Below, one piece after another: positions 1 to 9,870 of a DNA stretch of 64,000 bases. The notes under the pieces were generated by a model. The model was not told where the DNA came from and did not search any database. It saw only the letters and a program-made list of their open reading frames with translations. The position numbers and the translations under genes are program-made. Each line of letters starts with the position of its first letter. The stretch's first letter is position 1. Source of the DNA: Ascochyta rabiei (taxonomy: Eukaryota; Ascomycota; Dothideomycetes; Pleosporales; Didymellaceae); NCBI RefSeq assembly GCF_004011695.2, contig NC_082405.1, forward strand, positions 806,001 through 870,000. The letters run 5' to 3'.

Positions 1-99
1 AAAATCTCAGCTACTGCACATGCAAACTATCAGAGACTCAAGATCAAGGGCAAGGGTGGAAATGGTGGGAAACCGAGAGGACGGTTTGGTAAGAGATAG
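1..99 (+). CDS. 3' end of an unidentified gene with a basic Gly/Lys/Arg tail (partial)
   Basis: Frame 1 is open from the first base to a TAG at 97-99 and gives 32 residues ending in a Lys/Gly/Arg-rich tail (KIKGKGGNGGKPRGRFGKR). Such tails are common at the C-termini of nucleolar proteins and DEAD-box RNA helicases, but nothing here names the family. The gene would run in from the left and its 3' UTR would precede the transposon. A short open frame at a window edge can be chance, so this is tentative. Confidence 0.4.
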   Translation, partial: KISATAHANYQRLKIKGKGGNGGKPRGRFGKR

Positions 100-434
100 C
101 GAGCGTTTGAACCCTGTTGGCTTACGAGGGCTCAACCTTGGATAGATGTATCACTCCTGCCAGCCCCAGCATGCTTAGCTGTTCGTTGCCTGAGGTGTGG
201 ACCGTGGGTGAGACAGCGTGACCATCCATGCAGGTCATCTGAACCAATGGAAGAAGCTGTGCTGTCTGTGCCAGATTCAGAAGACTGTTGCATTCTATAC
301 TTTGTGTGAACAATGTCCCTTACACCACAGCAGTTATGGCATATATCCGAAATCGCGTGTTTGAAGGTTACAGCACGTCGTATGCGCATGGGGAGCACCA
401 ATATACATCATTGCCAAGGCTAGCTCTAGCTCTA
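100..434. other. Intergenic flank left of the transposon
   Basis: Ordinary base composition with no supported gene. It holds only short overlapping open frames on both strands and probably includes the 3' UTR of the left-edge gene. It ends in TA (433-434), the left half of the transposon target-site duplication. Confidence 0.5.
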
Positions 435-477
435 CCGTGTCCGTGCGCGCAACAACCAGAGTCGCGCAACGACCGAA
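435..477 (+). repeat. Left terminal inverted repeat (43 bp)
   Basis: Begins CCGTGTCCGTGCGCGC directly after a TA. It matches the reverse complement of 2521-2563 at 41 of 43 positions. Both differences are A here against G in the inverted right copy, consistent with C-to-T/G-to-A transition. It contains a subterminal GCGCAAC-GACCG-type motif twice. Confidence 0.93.
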
Positions 478-2520
478 TCATCACAACTACACCATACTTT
501 AACGCGTTGTAACTTAACAACTATAGCAGCTATTAACAAAGCGCTTACAGCAATTAATGTGCTAAAACTAGGCAAAAAACTTGTGTATTAGTATTTTGCT
601 ACTAGGTTTAGCGTTAACTGCGTAACTCTAGCTTAGAGACACAAGCACGTTTAGGACTCCTAGGAGACTAAGGATATTAACTAGCAACGTTTAATGCTAT
701 AATAGGAGATAGAGCTTATAAAGTATATAGAGTTACTTAGTACTTATTACTTACCACCTACTAGAGAGATAATCCAGAATTTTGTGTTGCTAGTGGCTTA
801 AAATCTAGTTAGTAAGAGCTAGGTTACCTGCTTTATTAACAAGTACTCTATCTATCTTATCTTATGTTACTCTACTAGGATAGATTAACTATATTATAAC
901 ACTAATTCCTATAATAAATATACGCTCTACTTTAACCTACTACAGCACAAAATCTCTAAATACTCTATTAAGGGTTGCTATATATATAATATAGATAAGA
1001 AGGGCTTTATAATTAGTATTATAGGCAGAATAAAATATATGTTTAGTAAGTATATATAGATAAAGAGAGAGATTAAAGCATCTATCTAGGATAGTAACTA
1101 AGCTTAGCAGACGCTTATAGCGTGTGTGTGTAGTAATAGGATAGTACTACTACTAGGCATTATCTATAAGTTAGCTAATACTAGTATTAAATTAGACTAG
1201 GTAGCTAAAATTAAGCTAGAAAAACACTCTGTAATAGTTATATTATCTTTTTTAGGGTGGACAAATAGGGATATAGGCCTTACCTAGCTTAAGCAGGTGT
1301 TTAATTACTACACTAAGGAGAAAGCACAAAGAAAGTAGAGGCTTTTAATACTAGATAGCCACAGATCCTATGTAACAATAGACTTTATTAAGTAATATAA
1401 TAACTACAAGATCCTTCTAGCTGTCCTTTCCCCTTACTTAACCTAAATGCTCTAGCTGCTTAATATAGTGCTGTTTAAGCCTCTATTAATAGTATACTTA
1501 AAAGTAGTTATAACATATATCTATAAGGCTTAAAATAATATACCTATTACTAGAGTAGACTTCTTCTGCCTATTCTAGCTAGTGTAGATGTGTAGCTTTA
1601 CTAAAAAGCTAATACTTAAGTCCTTTAAGGTAACAGGTATCTATCTACTTAATCCTAACATTATCCTCTACTGCTTTATTAAAACACTAGAGAGCTTAGA
1701 TTTAGATAGGTCCTTATTATCTGTTTATAGTAATAAGGATTAGCTTAAAATAGAGACGTTGTTGCAGTGTGTAGTTAAAAACTAGAGTAAGAGTAACGTT
1801 AAAAAGATAAGACAATTAATCTACTATATCTTAGTTAAAACCTTACTTCTCTAGTATAAGATAGATAGCCTTAAAAAGACTCTAAAGACATAGAAGAAGC
1901 ATAAAAAGAAGAGTAAAACCTTAGACTTATAGTAACAGCAGAAGTACTATAGTAGTGCAGTGTTCTAGTTACCTAGAAAGGTTAACAAAGTATACTTCTG
2001 TAAGTAAGTTAGATAATATAAGAAGAAGGAGGAGAGGCTTAGAAAAGCTACTAGTAAGGAAGTAGCAGCTGCTAAGAAGCTGGTTAAGGAGAAGAAGAAG
2101 GAGGAGAGGTGTGTAGTGCAAGAGGCAGCTAAGGTAGTACATAAGAAGAAGAAGGCTAATACAGTAAATTAGAAGGCTAAATAGGAGGCTAAAAAGCAGT
2201 ATTAATAATAAGAGCTTAATACTATAAAAGCTATATAATTACCTTAAAAGAGTAAAAAGAAAGCTTTATAAGTAACCTAGCTAAAAAAGCGTTAAAAACA
2301 TAGTCCTAGAGATAATATTAGTAGTTGTAGTCCCCTATTGCTGTCCCTAGCTCCCCTACTTAAAACTACATCACATAGCTGCAATATTAAGTTACTAGCT
2401 AAATTTAAATAGTACATCTTTTTTATAAGTAATTAATTAGTACTATACTATAAAATTATAAAATAATAGCTGTTGTAGGTGGCTCTATCGCCTTATCTAA
2501 TTTTGAGCGTTGAGGTGGTT

Positions 2521-2563
2521 TTCGGTCGTTGCGCGACTCCGGTCGTTGCGCGCACGGACACGG
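2521..2563 (-). repeat. Right terminal inverted repeat (43 bp)
   Basis: Inverted copy of 435-477 with two mismatches, followed by TA at 2564-2565. It remains CpG-rich although the neighbouring body of the element is AT-rich. The open frame of RPN12 happens to continue upstream through it without a stop. Confidence 0.93.
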
Positions 2564-2691
2564 TAGCTCCGCCGCCCGCCGCAACAAACACCACGACATC
2601 TGCAAGCTCACCACACGCCACATCGCCCACCCACACAACCGAAACGCCTCTACCTCCGCCCAACAGACAGATATCCGCACCGTCCGTCATC

Positions 2692-3599
2692 ATGGCCGAT
2701 AAAGAACTGCAGTCGGCGCTCCAGCAGCTCCACCAGACGCTCAAGTCGCGCAACTACCAGCAAGCCACAACGCTCCTCTCCAAGGCCAAGATGGCACTCC
2801 TACAACTCAACGCCCTTATTCCGCAAGAAAATACAACGAAGAAGCAACTACAGGCCGCCCGCGAAACACTTGAGCTTGGCGCCATCATCTCCATCCGCCT
2901 CAAAGACACCGTCTCCTTCACACGCTACTTCCAGCAGCTGCAGCCCTTCTACGCGCTGCCCGCCTCCACTCTGCCAAAAGACGGCAGTCAAGCCAGCAAA
3001 GTCACAGGCCTGTATCTTCTGCTGCTGCTGAGTGAGGGCGACTACGCGGGCTTCCACACACTGCTTGAGACGCTAGAGGTGGCGGCAGCGCAGGAAGGGA
3101 AGGGTCTCGAGGATGACCAGTTCATTCAGTACCCGATAAGGCTGGAGCAGGCGCTTATGGAGGGGAGCTACGACAGGGTGTGGGGCGATACAAAGAGCGA
3201 GAGAGTGCCGAGCGAGGAGTTTGGCATGTTCTCAGAGGTAAGTCACGCCACCGGCGTCTTGCTCACAGCAAGGGTGTCAGCCGATTCGCACTCTTTAGAA
3301 CTCTGGACGCTAACACGGACGACTAGATCCTCATCGGCACAATTCGCAAGGAAATTGCCTCCTGCAGCGAGCGCGCATACCCCTCGATCCCCATCTCCGA
3401 CGCCAAATCTCTGCTGTTCCTCGACTCGGAAGGCAGCGTTGTCAACTTTGCGCGTGAGTCTGGCTGGGTCGTCAAGGACGGCCGGATATACTTCCCTCAG
3501 CAGGAGGACGACTACCAGAGCAAAGACATCTTGGTCACGAGCGACCAGGTCATCGAGAACACACTGGGGTATGCTAGGGAGTTGGAGATGATTGTCTAG
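2692..3599 (+). CDS. RPN12: 26S proteasome regulatory subunit RPN12 (PSMD8 homologue)
   Basis: Subunit of the lid of the 19S regulatory particle, which helps the 26S proteasome deubiquitinate and degrade proteins. Two exons, 2692-3237 and 3327-3599, encode 272 residues, close to the usual length (yeast about 274). The 89-nt intron begins GTAAGT, has a GCTAAC branch-like site and ends TAG. The first exon carries the helical repeat region (LQQLHQTLKSRNYQQA and following). The second carries the conserved PCI/CSN8-like end (KSLLFLDSEGSVVNFARE, then RIYFPQQEDD). I chose the ATG at 2692 because it lies in CATCATGG and matches the family N-terminus. An upstream extension of the same frame would begin inside the transposon and is not credible. 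The transposon right end is 128 bp before the ATG, so promoter and 5' UTR are short or overlap transposon sequence. Confidence 0.93.
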
Positions 3600-4376
3600 A
3601 CAGGCAGGCATTCAGAGACGGAGAAACAAATGGAGTGCATGTCACTGTACAACACATTACAGCACGGTATCGACGTAGGCACACTGGCATAGACGAATCA
3701 TGATCAAATGCATAAACAGTTACGCACCTACGACACTTGCCACGTCCCACTTTTCTAATCTTGTCGTTGTTTGCAGTTTGTCGTCTCCCCAAACCCATCC
3801 AGAAAAGAGTATTAGCTTAATCCTTTCCTTCGTCCAAACCATGTGCTGATTAAATCGTAACTATTTGAGTTGGCGCAACATAAGAAAGGAAACTTGCTTG
3901 AAGATGCTGGAACCACTCAGCATGTTTGTACAATATGTGGATAAAGAAGGAGTAGATATGGATAAATGTTGCGGGGATCTAGAGTGGCAAACATTTGTCG
4001 ACGTGGTAGATATCTTCGAAGAGGAAGAACAAAGAGAGAACTCACAAGCCGATTGTATCAAAGTTTCGAATGTGGAAAGTAATTGTGGAAGCTAGAAACA
4101 AAAAATCCCGAATGTGATTGCCTAAACGTCGTATCGTAAGAAACTGCCCTTGCTTCCTTCAAAGGCAGCCGCTATGATGTCGCTTCATCCGCGAAGCAAA
4201 CAAATAGACAAGAAGCTGTGCAGATCAGGCGCGTAGCAACTGCGTACAAACATTCCTTGTCTCAGCTTGAACACTTGCTATAGCGTACTCCAACACAGGT
4301 CGAAATCCCCATAACCAACTGCTTACCAAGCTTTACATACCAGAAAGAGCGTTGGAAAGACGAGAGCAATACTATA
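3600..4376. other. Intergenic region between RPN12 and a small unknown gene
   Basis: No gene recognised. A 76-residue open frame at 3865-4095 (+) has an unremarkable acidic translation, no upstream support and no family resemblance, so it is not annotated as a gene. Confidence 0.5.
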
Positions 4377-4928
4377 ATGAAGCCCGAAGCACTTGACGCT
4401 TTCGCGACGCAGAGCATACGCCCCGGAACGCTAGAAGCTGCCGCGGCTAGTCCAGGAGAGACGGGTCGAAGCATGACTGAAGCAAGCGTGACACAGCAGG
4501 AAAAGGTAAGTTCAGCGTAAACATCCGAACTTATCACTTCACACTCACACCAGTAGGTTCATCTCCCCGAACAACGTCGACCGCCCCTCAACCGCCTAAA
4601 CACTCCACTCGGCCAACGCATAGACGGCACTGAGGCTGCAGCGAAGGTAGTGGAAGAAGCTGCGCAAGTTGTCGAAGGTGTCGTGCAAGGTGTCAAGGCA
4701 GCCATACACGAAGCAGTACTATGGGCAGAGAAAAAGGCAGAGGTGCTGGCACACAGTGAAGATCATGCTGGACCGTATGACTCTCCGGCGACATGCGCAG
4801 GTGGCGTCTCAGATCTCGATGTCATGGCGACGGGAGTGTTGCCGGCCACGATTCCTGTCCAGGAAGACGGGAAAGATCGGGAGTTGGATGGCGGCCACAA
4901 GTCGGGCGGGAGGGACTCCAGGTTGTAG
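4377..4928 (+). CDS. Hypothetical protein, 166 aa, two exons
   Basis: Exons 4377-4505 and 4557-4928 join in phase 0 across a 51-nt intron (GTAAGT...CAGTAG) to give 166 residues. The first exon reads MKPEALDAFATQSIRPGTLE. The second has a helical, Ala/Val/Glu-rich stretch (AAKVVEEAAQVVEGVVQGVKAA) that could form an amphipathic helix, followed by an Asp/Gly-rich tail. There is no signal peptide or membrane segment. I recognise no family. Support comes from clean splice signals and consistent coding sense on both sides of the intron. It could be a lineage-specific gene. Confidence 0.5.
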
Positions 4929-5400
4929 GATGATCCCGCGAAAGATCTAGGGCTGCTAAGGACATTGTCAGGCTGTATCGTTGCACTGCAACACTATAAG
5001 GATGGCAACAGCGATGCGGGTAGAGATGATGGACCGAAGTACAGGCCGCAGGACGACCTTCGTTCACAAGCGAGCGATGCTGATATTGCACGACAAAGAT
5101 GCAGCACAAAAGCGAGGGTAATCTCTGGGACTAAGAGTGTGAATAACGACCTGTAACTCCAATATCATACGATTAGGCGCTGAATGTAGGGCCGAGATGC
5201 AAAAGCGGATCCGCACCAAGCAAAAGTGGGGAGCCAACCGAAAACAGTAAGAGCCTCGGCTGTTAGCTTTCGTGAAGAGCATCGACTCGCACGCTCCGTC
5301 TCGACTACATCAACAGTAACAACTGAATTTTCTGGAACTATTACTCGTAGATCTAATCAAAACAATTTCTTAGTCTCAGAATTACTGTCCAAACTTTCCA
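4929..5400. other. Intergenic region
   Basis: Nothing recognisable. Only short overlapping open frames on both strands without coding character. It presumably contains the promoter of the membrane-protein gene that starts at 5401. Confidence 0.5.
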
Positions 5401-5920
5401 ATGGCTAGCTCAAACCACCCACTCCTTCTCGCTGCCACAGTAGCTCACGGCTTGCTTGCTCTCGGCCACATGGTATGCCTTTCGGAAATAGCTTCACATC
5501 AAAGAGGTTTGCTAACATACGTATAGAGCAAAGGTCTTGAGCAGTTCAAGCACGCATCTATCAATGCTCTGCCAACCACACTGCGCGGCGCTGTCAAGGC
5601 GGGCTGGTATGAGGGGGGTGGATTCCTTCTGATAATGGGTGAGTCTCGTCCCCTTTCTAACGTATATGCTAGCGTTGCTGTTCGAGTATCTCGAGCTTTG
5701 TCTTTGGAATTGAGACTGATGTCCCACAGCTATCTTGAACTACAAATGGGCGCAAACCGGACTGCTTGATGTCTACGACAAGAGTATTGCTGGACTGCTG
5801 GTAGCCATACTGGCTGGTGCGGCAGCAAGTTACTTCCAAAGCGGTGATAAGCCGACTGCAACTGCGCTGTCCGTTGTTGCTATTCTGCAGGGGCTTGGTG
5901 CCAAGGGTGCGTCACCGTAG
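5401..5920 (+). CDS. Small integral membrane protein of unknown function, 124 aa
   Basis: Three exons, 5401-5472, 5527-5638 and 5730-5920, give 124 residues. The introns are 54 nt (GTATGC...GTATAG) and 91 nt (GTGAGT...CCACAG). The protein has about four hydrophobic segments: near residues 6-23 (LLLAATVAHGLLALGHM), around WYEGGGFLLIMAILNYKWA, IAGLLVAILAGAAASYF, and ATALSVVAILQGLGA. This suggests a small four-helix membrane protein facing hydrophilic loops. It resembles small predicted membrane proteins of filamentous fungi in general style, but I cannot name a family. The stop codon is immediately followed by GTGAGT, so a spliced extension beyond 5920 is formally possible. Confidence 0.7.
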
Positions 5921-6334
5921 GTGAGTGGAGAGTACACCTCTCAATACTTTCATAGTCGGGTTCAAGGGCATGCTAAGGCAGTGAATTTAAATCCGGACTT
6001 CTGTACTGAGTGCGGCATCAGTTCTTTACACTACCGCAACAAAGACTACGAAACAGTCTTCGGAGCAGACTCTTCTCTCAAGTCAACTTCTCCTGCATGG
6101 CTTGAACACACTAAGTCTTTCAACTTCAGCATTCGGTCAGGTTGGTCTTTCAAGGTACCAATAACTTGAAAGATGTGCAAAGGCTACAACGCTCTTCATA
6201 TGTAACGCACGATCACATTAACTCTAGTGAAGACCTCTACGCTCATCAACAAAAGTCTAGAACAAGCAGTACGCCAGAAAAACATGACAAAGCTTTTGCG
6301 ATCTAAGCTGATCGAAGCTCGATGCTCCATGTAT
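5921..6334. other. Convergent 3' intergenic region
   Basis: Lies between the 3' ends of the membrane-protein gene (+) and the zinc-cluster regulator (-). An 82-residue open frame at 5921-6169 directly abuts the preceding stop and has no recognisable content. Confidence 0.5.
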
Positions 6335-8293
6335 TCATATAGCAAAATTTGTCATGCCCGATGGAGTATCCCATAACGCCTCCCAGGAAAAGTCGAATGC
6401 ATTCGGATCCAATATATCGGAGAGCAAGAAATTTGCATCGTCGAAAGTCTGTACGGGCGGTACTTCGACACCGCTCCCATACCCGTTAGGATTTGGAGCC
6501 ACACTCGTTAGTTCCGTCTCAGAAGGCGGTGCTGGTTCTCTAAAGTTCAGAGATGCAATCCTTGATACCGGCTCGGCGCACCGCTCCAGGCAATAAATCG
6601 CTATGTCCCAATCGTAGTTATCTCTTGCGAACTGGATGTGGGCAATCACTCGCTGGAGTCGAGTGACTGAGGCGTTGCGCGTTTCTGGATCTTGTGTTTC
6701 GACTGTACAGCGGAGCGATACTGTGATGGCGTGTACGAGGAGGTGTGTAACATATGGGAGCCAGAAATCTTGGAATTGTAATTCGCCAAGGGAAAGAAGG
6801 AAATCAAGGACTGCCGAAGAAGCGGCGCGTAGCTGGTGGATTCTGTCTCGTCCAAGACTGCTGTCTCCTTCGAGAACTGCGGAGCGTAGAGTGACCCGAG
6901 CGAGAAGGAGGCGAGTGGACAGGAAACAGAACCAAAGGTTACTAGATCCAGGCTGGTTGGGGAGGGGAAGCCCTACAACATGATCAGTGTCTAATTGAGC
7001 GATATCATAGCTTCTTTTCGATGACTTACAGGTAGGTAGCTGCGCCTCCAGACTGTTCAGCTCGCGTTTGAAGTGAGCTACTTGTTGAGAGAGCTGCATA
7101 CGATCGGGCTCGATCTGGTATATGAGAGGCAGAATCAATCCAACAAGCTCAGTCAAAGCACAAAAATGGACGAAGCAAACAGTCGCCTGTTTCTGTTGCT
7201 GAGTTGCTTTGTGACTAACAAGTGAGCTAACAGTCGGCCGTGGCACATCATAGTAGCCCTTGGTGATGTGTGGAGGGGCGCCGTATGCGACACTAGCCCA
7301 TGTGTCTGTGATTAACACGCACCACCAAAGGCGGATTCGAACAGATCTTTCGTTCTCGGTTATTCGCCACTGTGATGGATCGCGATGAAGACCGAATGTC
7401 TGCGCAAGCGAGACAGTCTTGCCGCACAACGTAATGTTACCGACAATAGAGACTGATGGACGTCCGATTTGGTCGAGGATGGCAGTGGATATTGTCGACA
7501 TTCCCGGGCTGAGGAAATCTTCCAATGTTGCTGAGATGGCTTTATTCCAGACAAAATGTGCGTCAGGCTTTGGATGCATTTTCAATGTTTCCGATCTTGG
7601 CCAGAGCGGTGATCCAGTAGCGTATATAACACACAATAAGTTGTTTGGTACCTTTCCAAGCTGACCATTTCGAAGCAGAGCGCACATTTCCTCGTCCAGG
7701 ACAGGAAAATGGTAGTGAAGGTTTTTGAAATACAGTTCTATGACCTCGCGTTTGAAGGGTCCCATGATCTGCTCCAAAATTTCCAGCTGGGACCGTCCGC
7801 ACCCACTCCCAGGAGGCAAGCCTGTTCGAAATCTAGGGACCGTGAGGTATACGATCGGGTCTTCTGCGTCATGGTTGAGTGTCTGGTAGTTTGACGTTTC
7901 TGAAGCCTCGCCCCCAGGCTTGCGGTGCTTCGCAAGGTGACGATTGAAGATATCCAGATCTTCAGCAAGATGCGAAGCCATGATGATGGAAGCAGATGGA
8001 TTGGTTGTAGCCTTATGCAGCACCGGTGCGGACTGTGGTCGCATAGGCCCTTCTGCCATTTCAGCATTGCTGACTCTGCGGCGTTTGGCAGGCTTACGGT
8101 CACCGTTCTCTTCGGTTGGCGAGCTAGTAGAGGATTCCACATATTGGCATTTCAAGCGGCGCTCTCGACATGATAGGCATGGTTCTCCCGGAATATCGAT
8201 ATGACAGCGGATCTTGCGCGACCGACATCTGGTGCAGGCAGGCACCTTGTGCGAGCGGTATGGCCGGTTTTGGATGGGCGCCGCGCTGGCCAT
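6335..8293 (-). CDS. Zn2Cys6 (zinc-cluster) transcription factor
   Basis: Fungal binuclear-cluster regulator, 652 residues if unspliced. The DNA-binding domain near residues 18-48 has the full six-cysteine pattern CTRC-x6-C-x8-CLSC-x6-C, followed by a basic linker (KPAKRRRVSN). The middle third matches the fungal-specific transcription factor domain (VELYFKNLHYHFPVLDEEM; LHRDPSQWRITENERSVRIRLWW). The ATG at 8293 is chosen because the codon upstream is TTG. A 57-nt segment at 6973-7029 has consensus donor GTAAGT and acceptor TAG and no stop. It is probably an intron, and removing it gives 633 residues in the same frame. Target genes are unknown. The next gene on this strand is alcohol oxidase, 1.6 kb away, but no link is shown. 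Confidence 0.88.
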   Translation of the reverse strand: MASAAPIQNRPYRSHKVPACTRCRSRKIRCHIDIPGEPCLSCRERRLKCQYVESSTSSPTEENGDRKPAKRRRVSNAEMAEGPMRPQSAPVLHKATTNPSASIIMASHLAEDLDIFNRHLAKHRKPGGEASETSNYQTLNHDAEDPIVYLTVPRFRTGLPPGSGCGRSQLEILEQIMGPFKREVIELYFKNLHYHFPVLDEEMCALLRNGQLGKVPNNLLCVIYATGSPLWPRSETLKMHPKPDAHFVWNKAISATLEDFLSPGMSTISTAILDQIGRPSVSIVGNITLCGKTVSLAQTFGLHRDPSQWRITENERSVRIRLWWCVLITDTWASVAYGAPPHITKGYYDVPRPTVSSLVSHKATQQQKQATVCFVHFCALTELVGLILPLIYQIEPDRMQLSQQVAHFKRELNSLEAQLPTCKSSKRSYDIAQLDTDHVVGLPLPNQPGSSNLWFCFLSTRLLLARVTLRSAVLEGDSSLGRDRIHQLRAASSAVLDFLLSLGELQFQDFWLPYVTHLLVHAITVSLRCTVETQDPETRNASVTRLQRVIAHIQFARDNYDWDIAIYCLERCAEPVSRIASLNFREPAPPSETELTSVAPNPNGYGSGVEVPPVQTFDDANFLLSDILDPNAFDFSWEALWDTPSGMTNFAI

Positions 8294-9870
8294 CAATACG
8301 TCTCCAATTCCCTAGCAACGTCCACCCCTAGCTCTTTCTTTATACTCTGGTCCTTGTTTTTCTTAGGTATGGGGCTTCCTTTCTGGTTCCTAGAAATTTC
8401 GTGGTTGTTGGGATGTTGGGATGAAAGTGTGAAAGTTAGTCAAATGACTGGATCGGAGGAAGGATATCTCGGCTAGACTTGCACCGGTCAGTCGGCCCTG
8501 ATGCTGAGTACCAAAAACGTCAAAGCCGCTAGCCGCGTCCCACCATCGTTCTTCTAACTACCCGCTCTCTGGTCACAGCTATATTGCATCGCTTATACTG
8601 ATATCTGGACTTGAGTCTGCCTTATATCTCCGTAGCCCCCCGCTGATGTAAGGCTTCTGGCCAGAAAACCTTGGATGGGTCAAAAGCGCACATCACATGT
8701 GGGGGTGGGATCTCGAATTCTTACCGAACACACGACAATCTACATAGCAAAGAGGAACTTCGTGGTCAAATAACTCGCTTCGATCACGGATACACCTACT
8801 GCCGCCTTCAAATAACTACAATGCCTATTTGTAGGACGCCATACAACGAGGCAATAGCCTATATCCCACGCGAATCTAATTTCCAACATCCCTGCATGTG
8901 AAGACCACATGAACTGTCAGTCGATTTTGAATATTGCGCGCATATGGTGAGTTGAGATATGAGCGCATTAGCAAGACACACTCAATGAACAGATGACTGC
9001 GCACTACTACGAAAAAATTGTTATCTAGTGGGGAAAATTGTAGCTGTGGCTGTTAATACAACCATGAATCAGACAGCAGTAATTTACACCCTGCTTAATG
9101 GAGACTGTATTCTAGGCTCCCAGAAAGAATTGGCTCGTCAGGAAGCTTGCATAGCTGTTCTAGGCGAAGACCTGGGCGGAGCTCAAACATCTCGGTTTGT
9201 GTGTCCAGACTTCTTCCCCTTACATCAGGGGAGGTAGGCAGCGCTCCTTTGCATAGCAAATTTCCAGCAAAACATGATGCTACAGTCAAGACTTGCGCTA
9301 TAATTCTACAATATATGCGATCTCGCAAAGAGGTATATTAAGGGACGCTGTACAGCCCTGGACCAGATTGCAATATCATTCAAGAGCAGCGATATTCAGC
9401 ACTCTCCTTCATTGCGTAACAGCTCGTACTATTGGGATACCAAAGACTCTCGCCCTGCAAAAAGCTTTTGCTAAAAAAGCGTGGAGATCTTCAGTAGGGC
9501 TTATGTAGTTGTTAGTCACATGCGAAGAGCTTTTTCGTTTTTGAGTTGCCTATCACGAAGAGAATTATTCGATCAAGTCAACCAGACATATTGCCGGAGT
9601 TTTGATGAATAAGTCGCTTCAGGTTGATGACGTGCTCAATTATCATCACTGATGGACCGAGAATTCAGCCTACACATGGCCGTAGAACTCATGCACTACA
9701 GATTAACGTCGTGAGAGAGATCATATTGTGCGGTGTGAGACTGCAAGAGTTTGACAATATCAAGTTCATTGCTATACACAGACATTGGTGCCAATTTCCA
9801 TATACTGTCCTGCCTGACCTCTCCGTGTGGTAGAAGACCGACATATACTCCTTGCCTATCACCTTGTTAC
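8294..9870. other. Intergenic region upstream of the zinc-cluster gene
   Basis: About 1.6 kb with no supported gene. Short open frames on both strands have no domain-like content. It contains the regulator's promoter and the alcohol oxidase 3' UTR. Confidence 0.5.

Larger units (their letters stand above)
435..2563 (+). mobile_element. RIP-degraded pogo-like (Tc1/mariner superfamily) DNA transposon
   Basis: A complete but dead 2129-bp element. It is bounded by 43-bp terminal inverted repeats and flanked by TA on both sides (433-434 and 2564-2565), the expected target duplication. Frame +1 still reads as a pogo/DDE_1 transposase broken by many TAG/TAA codons. The first catalytic Asp sits in NIDKKGF (codon 994-996), the second in LLILDSHRSY (1354-1356), and the third position (1462-1464, in LNIVLFKP) now reads Asn. 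The last two are 36 codons apart, which is DD35D spacing. A Lys/Glu-rich C-terminal part follows at about 2010-2210. Stops lie where family members usually have Gln (CAG to TAG) or Trp (TGG to TAG). CpG and CpA look strongly depleted and TpA enriched in the body, the signature of repeat-induced point mutation. The ends escaped this. No functional transposase can be made. Confidence 0.9.

Noticed and set aside
2479..2691. RPN12 frame extended upstream through the transposon right end
   Set aside because: The extension is low-complexity, begins at a non-ATG codon in transposon sequence, and the ATG at 2692 matches the family N-terminus.
3865..4095. 76-residue plus frame after RPN12
   Set aside because: No domain, no splice partners, and plausible as a chance frame.
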